DNA from: Bacteroidota bacterium
GTDB taxonomy: Bacteria; Bacteroidota; Bacteroidia; Cytophagales; Cyclobacteriaceae
NCBI GenBank assembly: GCA_018267285.1
Contig: JAFDYU010000019.1
Span: 149,961 to 213,960 of the forward strand
Direction of reading: 5' to 3'
Length of the DNA: 64,000 nucleotides
Of this stretch, positions 52,772 to 61,014 are shown piece after piece. Position numbers and translations under genes: made by a program. The notes beneath the pieces are model-generated. The model saw nothing but the letters and a program-made list of their open reading frames with translations. It was not told where the DNA came from and made no database searches. The stretch's first letter is position 1, and every line of letters starts with the position of its first letter.

Positions 52772-53830
52772 ATGAGCATGATTATTGGTTTAGGAGTAGT
52801 TTTAGTAGTTGTCATCCTCTTCATGATCTTCCGGATAGGAAACCTCATGGAGGTTGCCAAAGAAAAGAAAGAAGACTCGTGGAACAACATTAACGCGATA
52901 CTGTTTTTGCTGTTCATGGTATTTGGCCTCATTGGATTTTTCTGGTATTCGTACGAAAAATGGGGAACCTACGAGCCACCCGTAGCATCTGTACACGGTG
53001 AAGTAACCGACAATCTTTTTTGGGTTACCATGTGGATCACGGTAGTTGCCTTTACTATTCTGTTTATCGTGATGTTTTGGTTTGCGTTTGCGTACCGCTA
53101 CGATAAAAATAGAAAGGCAGCCTTTTTTGCCGATAGCCACGTATTGGAATTAACCTGGACAATAATTCCCGCTGCCATCCTCACACTTCTTATCATTAAA
53201 GGCTTAAGTGTTTGGAACGATATCACAAGCCCACCGGCTAAAGATGCAACCGTCATTGAGATGATTGGTCAGCAATTTGCCTGGACTGCACACTATCCGG
53301 GTGTGAAAGATCAGGAGCTGGGGCATCACAATTACAAGATGATTGATGCCATAAATGAATTTGGCCTTGACTTGGCCGATAAAAATTCATTTGACGATTT
53401 TAAATCGCTGACACTTTACTTGCCTAAAGGCAAAGAAGTTTTGCTGAAAATCCGCGCCAAGGATGTTATTCACAGCGTGTATTTGCCACATTTTAGAGTT
53501 AAGATGGATGCCGTGCCCGGTGTTGAAACACATTTCAAATTCACACCTACAAAAACTACCGAAGAGATGCGTGAAGAAACAAATAATCCGAACTTTAATT
53601 ATGAGATGGCATGTGCAGAGGTTTGCGGCAAAGGACATTTTTCAATGAGGTTTCCGGTGGTGGTAGTAGAGCCGGAAGAATACGATAAATGGATGGCTGC
53701 ACAAGAGCCTTGGCTCAAGCAGAATCCGGATTACATGAAATATGTGCCCGCTAACTTAAAAGAAGCGGCAATGATTAAGGCAGGCCTGCCTATGGAAAAC
53801 TCAACATCCAATACTGTAACATTGAAATAA
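52772..53830 (+). CDS. coxB: cytochrome c oxidase subunit II (CuA)
   Basis: 352 residues. Three hydrophobic helices: a first one at the very N-terminus (SMIIGLGVVLVVVILFMIFRI), NAILFLLFMVFGLIGFFWY and LFWVTMWITVVAFTILFIVMFWF. The C-terminal cupredoxin has all CuA ligands: His234 (VIHSVYLPHF), Cys281 and Cys285 (CAEVCGKGH), His289 and Met292. It lacks the fused cytochrome c of caa3 enzymes, so electrons must come from ActE or ActA. It lies 22 bp behind actF. Confidence 0.95.
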   Translation: MSMIIGLGVVLVVVILFMIFRIGNLMEVAKEKKEDSWNNINAILFLLFMVFGLIGFFWYSYEKWGTYEPPVASVHGEVTDNLFWVTMWITVVAFTILFIVMFWFAFAYRYDKNRKAAFFADSHVLELTWTIIPAAILTLLIIKGLSVWNDITSPPAKDATVIEMIGQQFAWTAHYPGVKDQELGHHNYKMIDAINEFGLDLADKNSFDDFKSLTLYLPKGKEVLLKIRAKDVIHSVYLPHFRVKMDAVPGVETHFKFTPTKTTEEMREETNNPNFNYEMACAEVCGKGHFSMRFPVVVVEPEEYDKWMAAQEPWLKQNPDYMKYVPANLKEAAMIKAGLPMENSTSNTVTLK

Positions 53831-53835
53831 GAATC

Positions 53836-55695
53836 ATGGCACACGATACACATACACACGATGAAGGCCACGGCCACGAACATCACGGAAATTTTTGGAC
53901 GACCTATATTTTTAGCGAAGACCATAAAGTTATAGCCAAACAATTCCTCATCACCGGCATGGCTTGGGCACTGCTCGGTGGAATTCTTTCGGTTATCTTC
54001 CGCCTCCAACTCGGCTTTCCCGATGCCAACCTCTCCTGGCTCAAACCGATTTTGGGAGGATGGCTTACTGCCGAAGGAAAAATCGATCCCGAATTCTATC
54101 TTGCATTAGTTACCATGCACGGCACCATCATGGTGTTTTTTGTACTTACCGCAGGACTAAGCGGCACGTTCAGCAATTTCTTAATTCCTTTACAGGTCGG
54201 TGCAAGAGATATGGCCTCCGGATTTATGAACATGTTATCCTACTGGTTTTTCTTTATTTCCAGTTGTTTCATGTTCACTTCCTTGTTCATTTCCACAGGG
54301 CCCGCAGCCGGAGGTTGGGTCATCTATCCGCCATTGAGTGCATTGCCACAAGCAATATCCGGTTCTGGTTTGGGTATGACTTTGTGGCTAATTTCCATGG
54401 CTTTGTTTATCGTGAGCTCATTGCTCGGTAGTATTAACTACATCACTACGGTTATCAACTTACGCACCGTTGGTATGTCGTTTTCAAAACTACCACTCAC
54501 AATCTGGGCGTTCTTTTTAACGGCCATCATTGGCATACTTTCATTCCCGGTTTTATTTGCTGCGGCTTTACTCTTGATTTTTGATCGAAGTTTTGGAACG
54601 AGTTTTTATCTGTCAGACATCTACATTGGAGGCGAAGCTTTACCCAATCAGGGAGGCAGCCCAATTTTGTTTCAACACTTATTCTGGTTTTTAGGACACC
54701 CCGAAGTTTATATCGTACTGCTACCTGCATTGGGTATCACTTCAGAGATTATTGCTACCAACTCGCGTAAACCTATTTTTGGATATAAAGCGATGGTAGG
54801 ATCAATTTTGTTCATCGCAATCTTGTCGTTTGTGGTGTGGGCGCACCACATGTTTGTAACAGGTATGAATCCGTTCCTGGGTTCTATATTTACTTTGCTA
54901 ACCCTGATTATTGCGGTACCTTCTGCAGTAAAAATATTTAATTACGTAACTACGATATGGCGGGGAAATCTCCGGTTCACACCGGGTATGTTGTTCTCAC
55001 TTGGCCTTGTTTCGTTCTTTTTAACGGGTGGTATCACCGGTATCTTCCTTGGAAATTCAGCCGTAGATATTCAACTACACGATACTTATTTTGTGGTGGC
55101 GCACTTCCACTTAGTGATGGGTAGTGCTTCGTTTTTTGGTATGTTGGCGGGTATCTATCATTGGTTTCCTAAGATGTTTGGCCGCATGATGAATGAGAAA
55201 CTAGGCTCTATTCACTTTTGGATCACTTTTATTGGTGTGTACATGGTGTTCTTCCCAATGCACTATATCGGCATAGCTGGGTTTCCACGTAGGTATTACA
55301 CCTGGACAAACTTCGAAACATTCAGCGGTTTTGCCGACCTCAACTTTGTAGTTTCGGTAGCTGCTATTGTTACGCTTGGTGCTCAATTCATCTTCTTATT
55401 TAATTTCTTCTACAGTATGTTCAGAGGAAGAATTGCTTCGGCAAACCCTTGGCAATCGAATACACTCGAATGGACAACACCGCGTAATCCCGGACACGGA
55501 AATTGGCCCGGTGAAATTCCAACCGTGTATCGTTGGCCATACGACTATAGTAAGCCCGGTGCAAAAGAAGATTTCATTCCGCAGAATATTCCGTTCTCCG
55601 AAACTCCCGAATCGAACCTGCCACATGAGAATGAGCTTATTAAACTGGAAGGCGTAGAAGGAAATGCGATTGTAGTAGAGGAGAAGAAACACTAA
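53836..55695 (+). CDS. coxA: cytochrome c oxidase subunit I (aa3 type)
   Basis: 619 residues with 12 membrane helices. It holds heme a, heme a3 and CuB. Seen: TMHGTIMVFF (heme a His), FWFLGHPEVYIVLLPALG (CuB His and the cross-linked Tyr), WAHHMFVTGM (CuB His pair), DTYFVVAHFHLVMG (heme ligands). The N-terminus is His/Asp-rich (AHDTHTHDEGHGHEHH), a possible metal-binding tail. It starts 5 bp behind coxB. Confidence 0.96.
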   Translation: MAHDTHTHDEGHGHEHHGNFWTTYIFSEDHKVIAKQFLITGMAWALLGGILSVIFRLQLGFPDANLSWLKPILGGWLTAEGKIDPEFYLALVTMHGTIMVFFVLTAGLSGTFSNFLIPLQVGARDMASGFMNMLSYWFFFISSCFMFTSLFISTGPAAGGWVIYPPLSALPQAISGSGLGMTLWLISMALFIVSSLLGSINYITTVINLRTVGMSFSKLPLTIWAFFLTAIIGILSFPVLFAAALLLIFDRSFGTSFYLSDIYIGGEALPNQGGSPILFQHLFWFLGHPEVYIVLLPALGITSEIIATNSRKPIFGYKAMVGSILFIAILSFVVWAHHMFVTGMNPFLGSIFTLLTLIIAVPSAVKIFNYVTTIWRGNLRFTPGMLFSLGLVSFFLTGGITGIFLGNSAVDIQLHDTYFVVAHFHLVMGSASFFGMLAGIYHWFPKMFGRMMNEKLGSIHFWITFIGVYMVFFPMHYIGIAGFPRRYYTWTNFETFSGFADLNFVVSVAAIVTLGAQFIFLFNFFYSMFRGRIASANPWQSNTLEWTTPRNPGHGNWPGEIPTVYRWPYDYSKPGAKEDFIPQNIPFSETPESNLPHENELIKLEGVEGNAIVVEEKKH

Positions 55696-55710
55696 GATTT
55701 TAAAAAAGAA

Positions 55711-56733
55711 TTGATTTCTGCAGCGACCAATGGATTTCGCAGGCTGTGCCTGTCAACATTGGTCGCTGTTTATATTTTAATTTTTGTAGGCGGAGTGGTG
55801 CGCACCACGGGCTCGGGTATGGGCTGCCCCGACTGGCCCAAGTGTTTCGGTTCCTGGGTACCACCCACATCGGTTGACCAACTGCCTGCTAACTACAAAG
55901 AAAACTATTCAGCCTATCGGGATAAAAAGAACCAGAAATTTGTAAACTACTTGCGGCTGATGGGCATGAACAATACAGCCGATAAAATTCTGGCCGACAA
56001 GTCGATTCTAACGGAGACGGAATTTAACCCTATAAAAACCCGGATTGAATATTTTAATCGCTTAGTAGGTGTAACTGTAGGCTTGTTGATTGTTTTTTTG
56101 TTTTTAAAATCGTTGTCATTCCGGAAAGAAATGTCAATCGTGTTTTGGGTTTCGTTAGCCACATTGGTAAGCGTAGTTTTTCAGGGATGGTTTGGCTCCA
56201 TTGTGGTTTCAACGAACCTGACCACGTGGACCATTACGGTTCACTTCTTTTTAGCATTGCTGATAGTTGGTTTGTTAGTTTGGCTACTGCATAGAACCAA
56301 AGGAATGCATGTTAACTCACATCCAACCACGAGGAGGTGGTTGATGGCAGCACTTGTACTGCAAATAATACAAATATTTTTTGGCACGGAGGTTCGCGAA
56401 GCAATAGATTTATTGGCGCTTTCCTTACCCCGTACGGAGTGGGTAGATTCTCTCGGGAGCGAGTTTATCGTTCACCGATCATTTTCATGGCTTGTTCTGT
56501 TGATTAACGGTATTTTCTTTTTGCAAGTGCGTAAAACTATTGGCCTGAAAACTTTATCACTTGCCCTGTTCCTGTTAATTTTGTGCTCCTTGATAACCGG
56601 AGTAGGAATGGCTTATTTTGAGATGCCCGCCACATTGCAGCCTGTTCATTTAGTGATCGCCACGATCGTTTTCGGTTTACAGTTGTTGCTGATTTTTAGG
56701 ATGCACCCCGAATTAAAACCTGCATTAAAATGA
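55711..56733 (+). CDS. ctaA: heme A synthase (COX15/CtaA)
   Basis: 340 residues, with a TTG start at 55711 because no ATG lies before the first helix and AAAAAAGAA precedes it; a start at a nearby codon is possible. The conserved VGGVVRTTGSGMGCPDWPKCFGSWVPP is followed by about eight helices. Heme-binding histidines are in TVHFFLALL and IVHRSFSW, plus VHLVIAT. It oxidises heme O to heme A for the oxidase encoded upstream. Its stop overlaps ctaB (ATGA). Confidence 0.93.
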   Translation: MISAATNGFRRLCLSTLVAVYILIFVGGVVRTTGSGMGCPDWPKCFGSWVPPTSVDQLPANYKENYSAYRDKKNQKFVNYLRLMGMNNTADKILADKSILTETEFNPIKTRIEYFNRLVGVTVGLLIVFLFLKSLSFRKEMSIVFWVSLATLVSVVFQGWFGSIVVSTNLTTWTITVHFFLALLIVGLLVWLLHRTKGMHVNSHPTTRRWLMAALVLQIIQIFFGTEVREAIDLLALSLPRTEWVDSLGSEFIVHRSFSWLVLLINGIFFLQVRKTIGLKTLSLALFLLILCSLITGVGMAYFEMPATLQPVHLVIATIVFGLQLLLIFRMHPELKPALK

Positions 56734-57623
56734 TAAGCGTCCAACCATATTCAGGAATTGCTCAGACGCTTTCTAAATCAAAAGCTTTTGTTGAGCTATT
56801 GAAAATGAGGCTTTCGTTATTGGTGGCTTTTTCCTGTGCTTTTGGCTATGGCTTGGCCACAAAAGGAGATATAGACTGGATGGTATTAGTAATGCTTACA
56901 CTTGGCGGATTCCTGCTTTCTGGGGCATCGGTTTGTATCAACCAGATTATAGAGCGCGACTTTGATAAAGTGATGACGCGCACTATGAACCGCCCGATAC
57001 CTACCGGCCGGATTACCGTTCAAGAGGCTAAAGTATTTTCATTCGTTTGCCTGATCGTGAGCCTTTTTATATTGATTGTTTTTACAAACCCGTTAACGGT
57101 ATCCCTTTCAATCGTATCCATGGTATTGTACAGTTTTGTCTATACACCTTTGAAACGAGTTGGCTCTATAGCGGTCTTTGTAGGTGCAATACCGGGAGCG
57201 TTGCCACCATTGCTCGGATGGGTGGCGGCCACTTCGACAATTTCACACGAAGCGATGATTATTTTTGGTATTCAGTTTGTGTGGCAATTTCCTCACTTCT
57301 GGGCCATTGCCTGGGTGGCGGATGATGATTACAAGAAGGCCGGTTTTAAGCTGCTGCCTTCCGGTGGAGGAAAAGATTTGAACACGGCCATACAGATAAT
57401 GATCTACACCATGTTCCTGATTCCGCTGGGTTTACTTCCGGCCAAATTTGGAATTACCGGTTTAAACTCTGCTATCGTGGCAACGGTGTGTGGTGTTGCA
57501 TTTTTCGCTCAGACGTTTTCGTTAATGAAAACCGGCAACCGTAAATCGGCTTTGCGTATTATGTTTGGATCATTTTTGTATTTACCTATAGTGCAGATTG
57601 CTTATTTGTTGGATAAAGTATGA
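56730..57623 (+). CDS. ctaB: heme O synthase (protoheme IX farnesyltransferase)
   Basis: 297 residues with about nine helices. The prenyltransferase motif NQIIERDFDKVMTRTMNRP and the second loop DDDYKKAGFKLLP are present. It adds farnesyl to heme b, giving heme O, which CtaA converts to heme A. Four-base overlaps with ctaA before it and with the subunit III gene after it show translational coupling. Confidence 0.95.
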   Translation: MISVQPYSGIAQTLSKSKAFVELLKMRLSLLVAFSCAFGYGLATKGDIDWMVLVMLTLGGFLLSGASVCINQIIERDFDKVMTRTMNRPIPTGRITVQEAKVFSFVCLIVSLFILIVFTNPLTVSLSIVSMVLYSFVYTPLKRVGSIAVFVGAIPGALPPLLGWVAATSTISHEAMIIFGIQFVWQFPHFWAIAWVADDDYKKAGFKLLPSGGGKDLNTAIQIMIYTMFLIPLGLLPAKFGITGLNSAIVATVCGVAFFAQTFSLMKTGNRKSALRIMFGSFLYLPIVQIAYLLDKV

Positions 57624-58213
57624 GTACAGATAACACCGTTGATTTGAAAATTGTTGAGGAGCCCAAGCGCCCGTTGGCCATGCATCCTAAAAAATTTGGG
57701 ATGTGGCTTTTTATGGCCAGTGTAATGATGCTTTTTATGGCACTTACTTCCGCTTATATTGTGCGCCAGGCTGAAGGAAACTGGGTGTACTTTGAGTTGC
57801 CCTCCCTGTTTTACACAACATCGGTGATCATTATTTTAAGTAGCATTTCGATGCAGTGGTCTTACAATGCAGCAAAAAAAGATAATACTTCCTATTCAAA
57901 AATAATGCTGCTCATAACTTCCCTTTTAGGGTTTGGGTTTTTGATCGGACAGTTTTTTGGGTGGAAACAATTGGTTACGGGCAACATTTATTTAGTAGGT
58001 AATCCATCGGGTTCTTTTCTATACATAATTACAGGGCTGCACGGATTGCACATCGTTAGCGCTATTGTCTTTTTATTGATCATGTTGAATGCGGTCTACA
58101 CCGGGAAAGTCGATTCAAAAAACATGACAAAAATGGAAATGTGCACAACTTATTGGCATTTTTTAGGTGGCCTTTGGCTATATTTGTTCATCTTCTTATT
58201 ATTGTACAGGTAA
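57620..58213 (+). CDS. cytochrome c oxidase subunit III-type protein, first copy
   Basis: 197 residues with five helices. KFGMWLFMASVMMLFMALTSAYIVR is the standard first segment of the short COX3 type, and YIITGLHGLHIVSAIVFLLI plus YWHFLGGLWLYLFIFLLL are its conserved helices. It supports subunit I and its oxygen path. A second COX3-type gene follows after 10 bp, an arrangement usual in Bacteroidota. Confidence 0.93.
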   Translation: MSTDNTVDLKIVEEPKRPLAMHPKKFGMWLFMASVMMLFMALTSAYIVRQAEGNWVYFELPSLFYTTSVIIILSSISMQWSYNAAKKDNTSYSKIMLLITSLLGFGFLIGQFFGWKQLVTGNIYLVGNPSGSFLYIITGLHGLHIVSAIVFLLIMLNAVYTGKVDSKNMTKMEMCTTYWHFLGGLWLYLFIFLLLYR

Positions 58214-58223
58214 ATTCATCAAC

Positions 58224-58991
58224 ATGTCACAATCAACAGTAACAACAATTCCGGGAAGAAGCGAGTGGGATGGCGGAGTATCGCCCATGGGTGTAAGCTA
58301 CGGCAAACTCATGATGTGGTTCTTCTTACTCTCCGATGCTTTTACGTTCTCCGGTTTACTGATTACGTACGGCCTTATCCGTTCGCAACATCCTGCCTAC
58401 GTGGGCGATCACAGTGCTTTTGTGTTCTCCCATAATTATTGGCCGATACCCGAGAAAGTTTTTGAAGCAGTTCCATTTTTTCATGGCGTAGACCTTCCGC
58501 TTGTGTTTGTGGGTATTATGACCTTCGTTCTCATTATGTCAAGTGTAACGATGGTGTTGGCGGTTGAAGCAGGTCAACGCATGGATCGCAAAGCGGTTGA
58601 AAAATGGATGCTTTGGACTATCCTTGGGGGTATCACTTTTTTAAGTTGCCAGGCATGGGAATGGACTCATTTTATTATTGGAACAGAAACAGGAACTATT
58701 GTGAAAGATTTTGTCAATGGCGAGTGGATAACCCGTACGGTTTATGGAGCAAGCCTTCATGAAAATCAATACGGCCCCCACGATTTTGCCGATTTCTTTT
58801 TCTTCATCACCGGGTTTCATGGATTTCACGTGTTTAGCGGTGTTTGTTTGAATTTCCTCATTTATTACCGAACGGTAACGGGCATGTACGAACGCAGGGG
58901 AAGTTATGAAATGGTGGAGAAGGTAGGGTTGTACTGGCACTTTGTAGATTTGGTTTGGGTCTTTGTATTTACATTTTATTACCTCGTTTAA
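58224..58991 (+). CDS. coxC: cytochrome c oxidase subunit III, second copy
   Basis: 255 residues from the ATG at 58224 (MSQSTVTTIPGRSEWDGG). KLMMWFFLLSDAFTFSGLLITYGLI, FLSCQAWEWTHFI, FFITGFHGFHVFSGVCLNFLIYY and LYWHFVDLVWVFVFTFYYLV are the classical COX3 helices. It is longer than the first copy and includes an insertion about 50-85 with the loop HNYWPIPEKVFEAVPFFHG. The two subunit III genes may occupy different positions in the supercomplex; this is inference. Confidence 0.94.
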   Translation: MSQSTVTTIPGRSEWDGGVSPMGVSYGKLMMWFFLLSDAFTFSGLLITYGLIRSQHPAYVGDHSAFVFSHNYWPIPEKVFEAVPFFHGVDLPLVFVGIMTFVLIMSSVTMVLAVEAGQRMDRKAVEKWMLWTILGGITFLSCQAWEWTHFIIGTETGTIVKDFVNGEWITRTVYGASLHENQYGPHDFADFFFFITGFHGFHVFSGVCLNFLIYYRTVTGMYERRGSYEMVEKVGLYWHFVDLVWVFVFTFYYLV

Positions 58992-59002
58992 AAAATAAAA
59001 TC

Positions 59003-59347
59003 ATGGCGCATCATTCGCACGAACCTCAAGTGGTGGTATTGCCACCCAACAAAGAAAAGATTGCTCACTTGTGGAAAGTAGCAGGTATTCTTTTGGTGAT
59101 AACCATTTTCGAATTTATCGTTGCCTTCACCATGCATGCCGGCCCTTTGAAGACTTCCATCTTCGTGGGTATGACCATTATCAAAGCATTTTATATTGTG
59201 GGTGAGTTTATGCACCTACGGCACGAGGCTAAGGTGTTGATTTGGTCGATCTTAGTGCCAACGGTTTTTATTATTTGGATGCTGGTGGCGTTTGTTTACG
59301 AAGGGATGAAAATGTCTGACATCAATTTCCTTAGGTTTCTGAATTAA
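59003..59347 (+). CDS. cytochrome c oxidase subunit IV-type protein
   Basis: 114 residues from the ATG at 59003 (MAHHSHEPQVVVLPPNK). Three helices (VAGILLVITIFEFIVAFTMHA, FVGMTIIKAFYIVGEFMHL, LVPTVFIIWMLVAFVYEGM) match the short prokaryotic COX4 type; GEFMHLRHE is the conserved loop. It is the last gene before a terminator, closing the act-cox operon. Confidence 0.92.
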   Translation: MAHHSHEPQVVVLPPNKEKIAHLWKVAGILLVITIFEFIVAFTMHAGPLKTSIFVGMTIIKAFYIVGEFMHLRHEAKVLIWSILVPTVFIIWMLVAFVYEGMKMSDINFLRFLN

Positions 59348-59367
59348 TTTGAAAGACGTTACATACG

Positions 59368-59400
59368 AAAGGCTAAAGTATAAGCTTTAGCCTTTTTTAT
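59368..59400 (+). terminator. intrinsic terminator of the act-cox operon
   Basis: GGCTAAAG (59371-59378) and CTTTAGCC (59385-59392) pair perfectly, extended by AAA/TTT, followed by TTTTTTATTT. The next ATG is at 59403, so downstream genes need read-through or their own promoter. Confidence 0.8.
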
Positions 59401-59402
59401 TT

Positions 59403-59873
59403 ATGGTAAAAAAACTGACCTATCTCTTTCTTGCTTTATTGCTCCCCGGAATCATTTTTTTGTTTCTACGTTTTTTTGGTCAAAATCGATTCGATATCCC
59501 GGTTTATTTTCAGAATGGGGTGACGGATTCAATCCGTTGCAAGATTAAAACACACGGACAGTATTGTATTGCGGATTCTGTAATGGAAAAATGGAGCCGA
59601 AAAGGAACGGCTATTTTAATCGTTTATTCAAAAGAGAAAGAACCGGGATGGATGCAAAAAATGACAGATGCAAATAAACTGAAATTTATTGCGCTCGATA
59701 CAAAAAATGATAGTGAAAAATTCTTGAAAGATTGCGTGTTCTTTCTAAAAAACCCTTGGAGCGCGGTATTAATTGATGATCAAAACCGCATTCGGGGCTA
59801 TTACAAAATGGGCGACCGTGAGGAGATGGACCGCCTTGAAGTGGAAGTAAAAATTTTATTAAAAAACTATTAG
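59403..59873 (+). CDS. SCO-like membrane-anchored protein without copper motif
   Basis: 156 residues. One N-terminal helix (YLFLALLLPGIIFLFLRFF) anchors a thioredoxin-like domain. The C-terminal part (WSAVLIDDQNRIRGYY, then DREEMDRLEVEVKILL) is the typical ending of Sco1-family proteins in oxidase clusters. The CxxxC copper motif and its surroundings (FFTxCPxICP) are missing; two lone cysteines at about 47 and 56 lie in the N-terminal part and are not a CxxxC pair. It therefore cannot load CuA in the usual way. It directly follows the oxidase operon, which supports an assembly-related past or present role. Confidence 0.7.
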   Translation: MVKKLTYLFLALLLPGIIFLFLRFFGQNRFDIPVYFQNGVTDSIRCKIKTHGQYCIADSVMEKWSRKGTAILIVYSKEKEPGWMQKMTDANKLKFIALDTKNDSEKFLKDCVFFLKNPWSAVLIDDQNRIRGYYKMGDREEMDRLEVEVKILLKNY

Positions 59874-59874
59874 G

Positions 59875-60390
59875 ATGGCAGAACACGAGCCGCATCGAAA
59901 ACTGATTCTTTTTCTTTCCGTGGCTATTCCGTTAACAATTGCTGCGCTGTTCAGGGTGAAAATTCCAGGCTACGATTTTTCATTTCTCCCTCCAATCTAT
60001 GCGTCTATTAATGGACTTACGGCTGCATTATTAATTGTGTCTTATGTTTCTATCCGAAATAAAAAAATTGAGGTGCATCAAACTATAAACAAAATTTGCA
60101 TTGGGCTCTCATTGATATTTTTAGTGATGTATCTACTATACCACGCTACAAGCGTTGAAACTCATTATGGTGGAACAGGTTTTATCAAGTATGTGTATTA
60201 TTTTATTTTAATCACGCACATTATTCTCTCTATTGCTGTAATACCTCTTGTGCTGTTTACGTTTTCGAGAGCGCTTGCGGGTAACTTTGAAAGACATAAA
60301 CGATTGGCTAAATTTACACTCCCGTTGTGGCTATATGTTGCGGTGACGGGAGTTGTTGTTTATCTAATGATAAGCCCGTATTACCCATGA
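59875..60390 (+). CDS. DUF420 membrane protein
   Basis: 171 residues with about four or five helices (LILFLSVAIPLTIAALFR, LPPIYASINGLTAALLIVSYVSI, ICIGLSLIFLVMYLLYH, YYFILITHIILSIAVIPLVLF, PLWLYVAVTGVVVYLM). The DUF420 family (COG2322) commonly sits in cytochrome oxidase clusters and is thought to help assembly. Function is not proven. It starts one base behind the SCO-like gene. Confidence 0.9.
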   Translation: MAEHEPHRKLILFLSVAIPLTIAALFRVKIPGYDFSFLPPIYASINGLTAALLIVSYVSIRNKKIEVHQTINKICIGLSLIFLVMYLLYHATSVETHYGGTGFIKYVYYFILITHIILSIAVIPLVLFTFSRALAGNFERHKRLAKFTLPLWLYVAVTGVVVYLMISPYYP

Positions 60391-60638
60391 AGTCCGTCAT
60401 TATTTTGTGCGTATTGTTGTTGCTCTCTGTTACTGGGTTTGCGCAGTGCGCCATGTGTAAGGCCACGTTGGAGAATAATATCAGTAACGGAAATATTGGT
60501 ATTGCTGCGGGCATCAATTTTGGAATATTATACCTGTTTGTTGCTCCGTATTTGTTCATTGCACTTTTAGCCTATTTTTGGTATCGAACCAGTAAACGAA
60601 ATGCCACGAAATCTCTTGGGAAGTATCATGCAGGGTAG
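60387..60638 (+). CDS. small membrane protein with CAMC motif
   Basis: 83 residues from the ATG at 60387 that overlaps the DUF420 stop by 4 bp. A signal (KSVIILCVLLLLSVTGFAQ) is followed by CAMCKATLENNISNG, a CxxC pair just outside the membrane, and a C-terminal helix (INFGILYLFVAPYLFIALLAYFWY). Such small proteins recur next to DUF420 in Bacteroidota oxidase loci. The cysteine pair could bind metal or take part in thiol exchange for copper or heme delivery, by inference. Confidence 0.8.
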   Translation: MKSVIILCVLLLLSVTGFAQCAMCKATLENNISNGNIGIAAGINFGILYLFVAPYLFIALLAYFWYRTSKRNATKSLGKYHAG

Positions 60639-60966
60639 GTGTCCGCGATGCGGTGAGGGGTATATTTTCAAATACCCAATTACCCAATTCAATAAGTTTA
60701 GTGTGATGAATCAATCATGCGATAAGTGTGAGGCCAGTTTTATGCCGGAGCCGGGTTTCTATATTGGTGCTATGTATGTGAGCTATGCTTTTACGGTGGT
60801 AATTTTTACCGTAGTTTCGTTGATACTTTATTTTTTTGTTAAACCATCGGATTGGGTTTATCTGGTTGCCATTCTTATTTCTGCATTTTTATTTACGCCT
60901 ATCAGTTTCCGATATTCAAGGATTTTGTACCTCTATTGGTTCGGAGATATTCAAGCTAAAGAATAA
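60601..60966 (+). CDS. DUF983 zinc-ribbon membrane protein
   Basis: 121 residues. Two CxxC pairs, CPRC (about 14-17) and CDKC (about 40-43), form a zinc ribbon, followed by PEPGFYIGAMYVSYAF and two helices (VVIFTVVSLILYFFV and WVYLVAILISAFLFTPISF). DUF983 proteins stand beside oxidase genes in several phyla; the role is unknown. The start overlaps the preceding gene by 38 bp, so the last codons of that gene and the first of this are shared in different frames. Confidence 0.9.
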   Translation: MPRNLLGSIMQGRCPRCGEGYIFKYPITQFNKFSVMNQSCDKCEASFMPEPGFYIGAMYVSYAFTVVIFTVVSLILYFFVKPSDWVYLVAILISAFLFTPISFRYSRILYLYWFGDIQAKE

Positions 60967-61014
60967 ACCTGTTTTTTCTATCCAATATTTCACGTAGGTT
61001 TAAGACAGAAGCCT

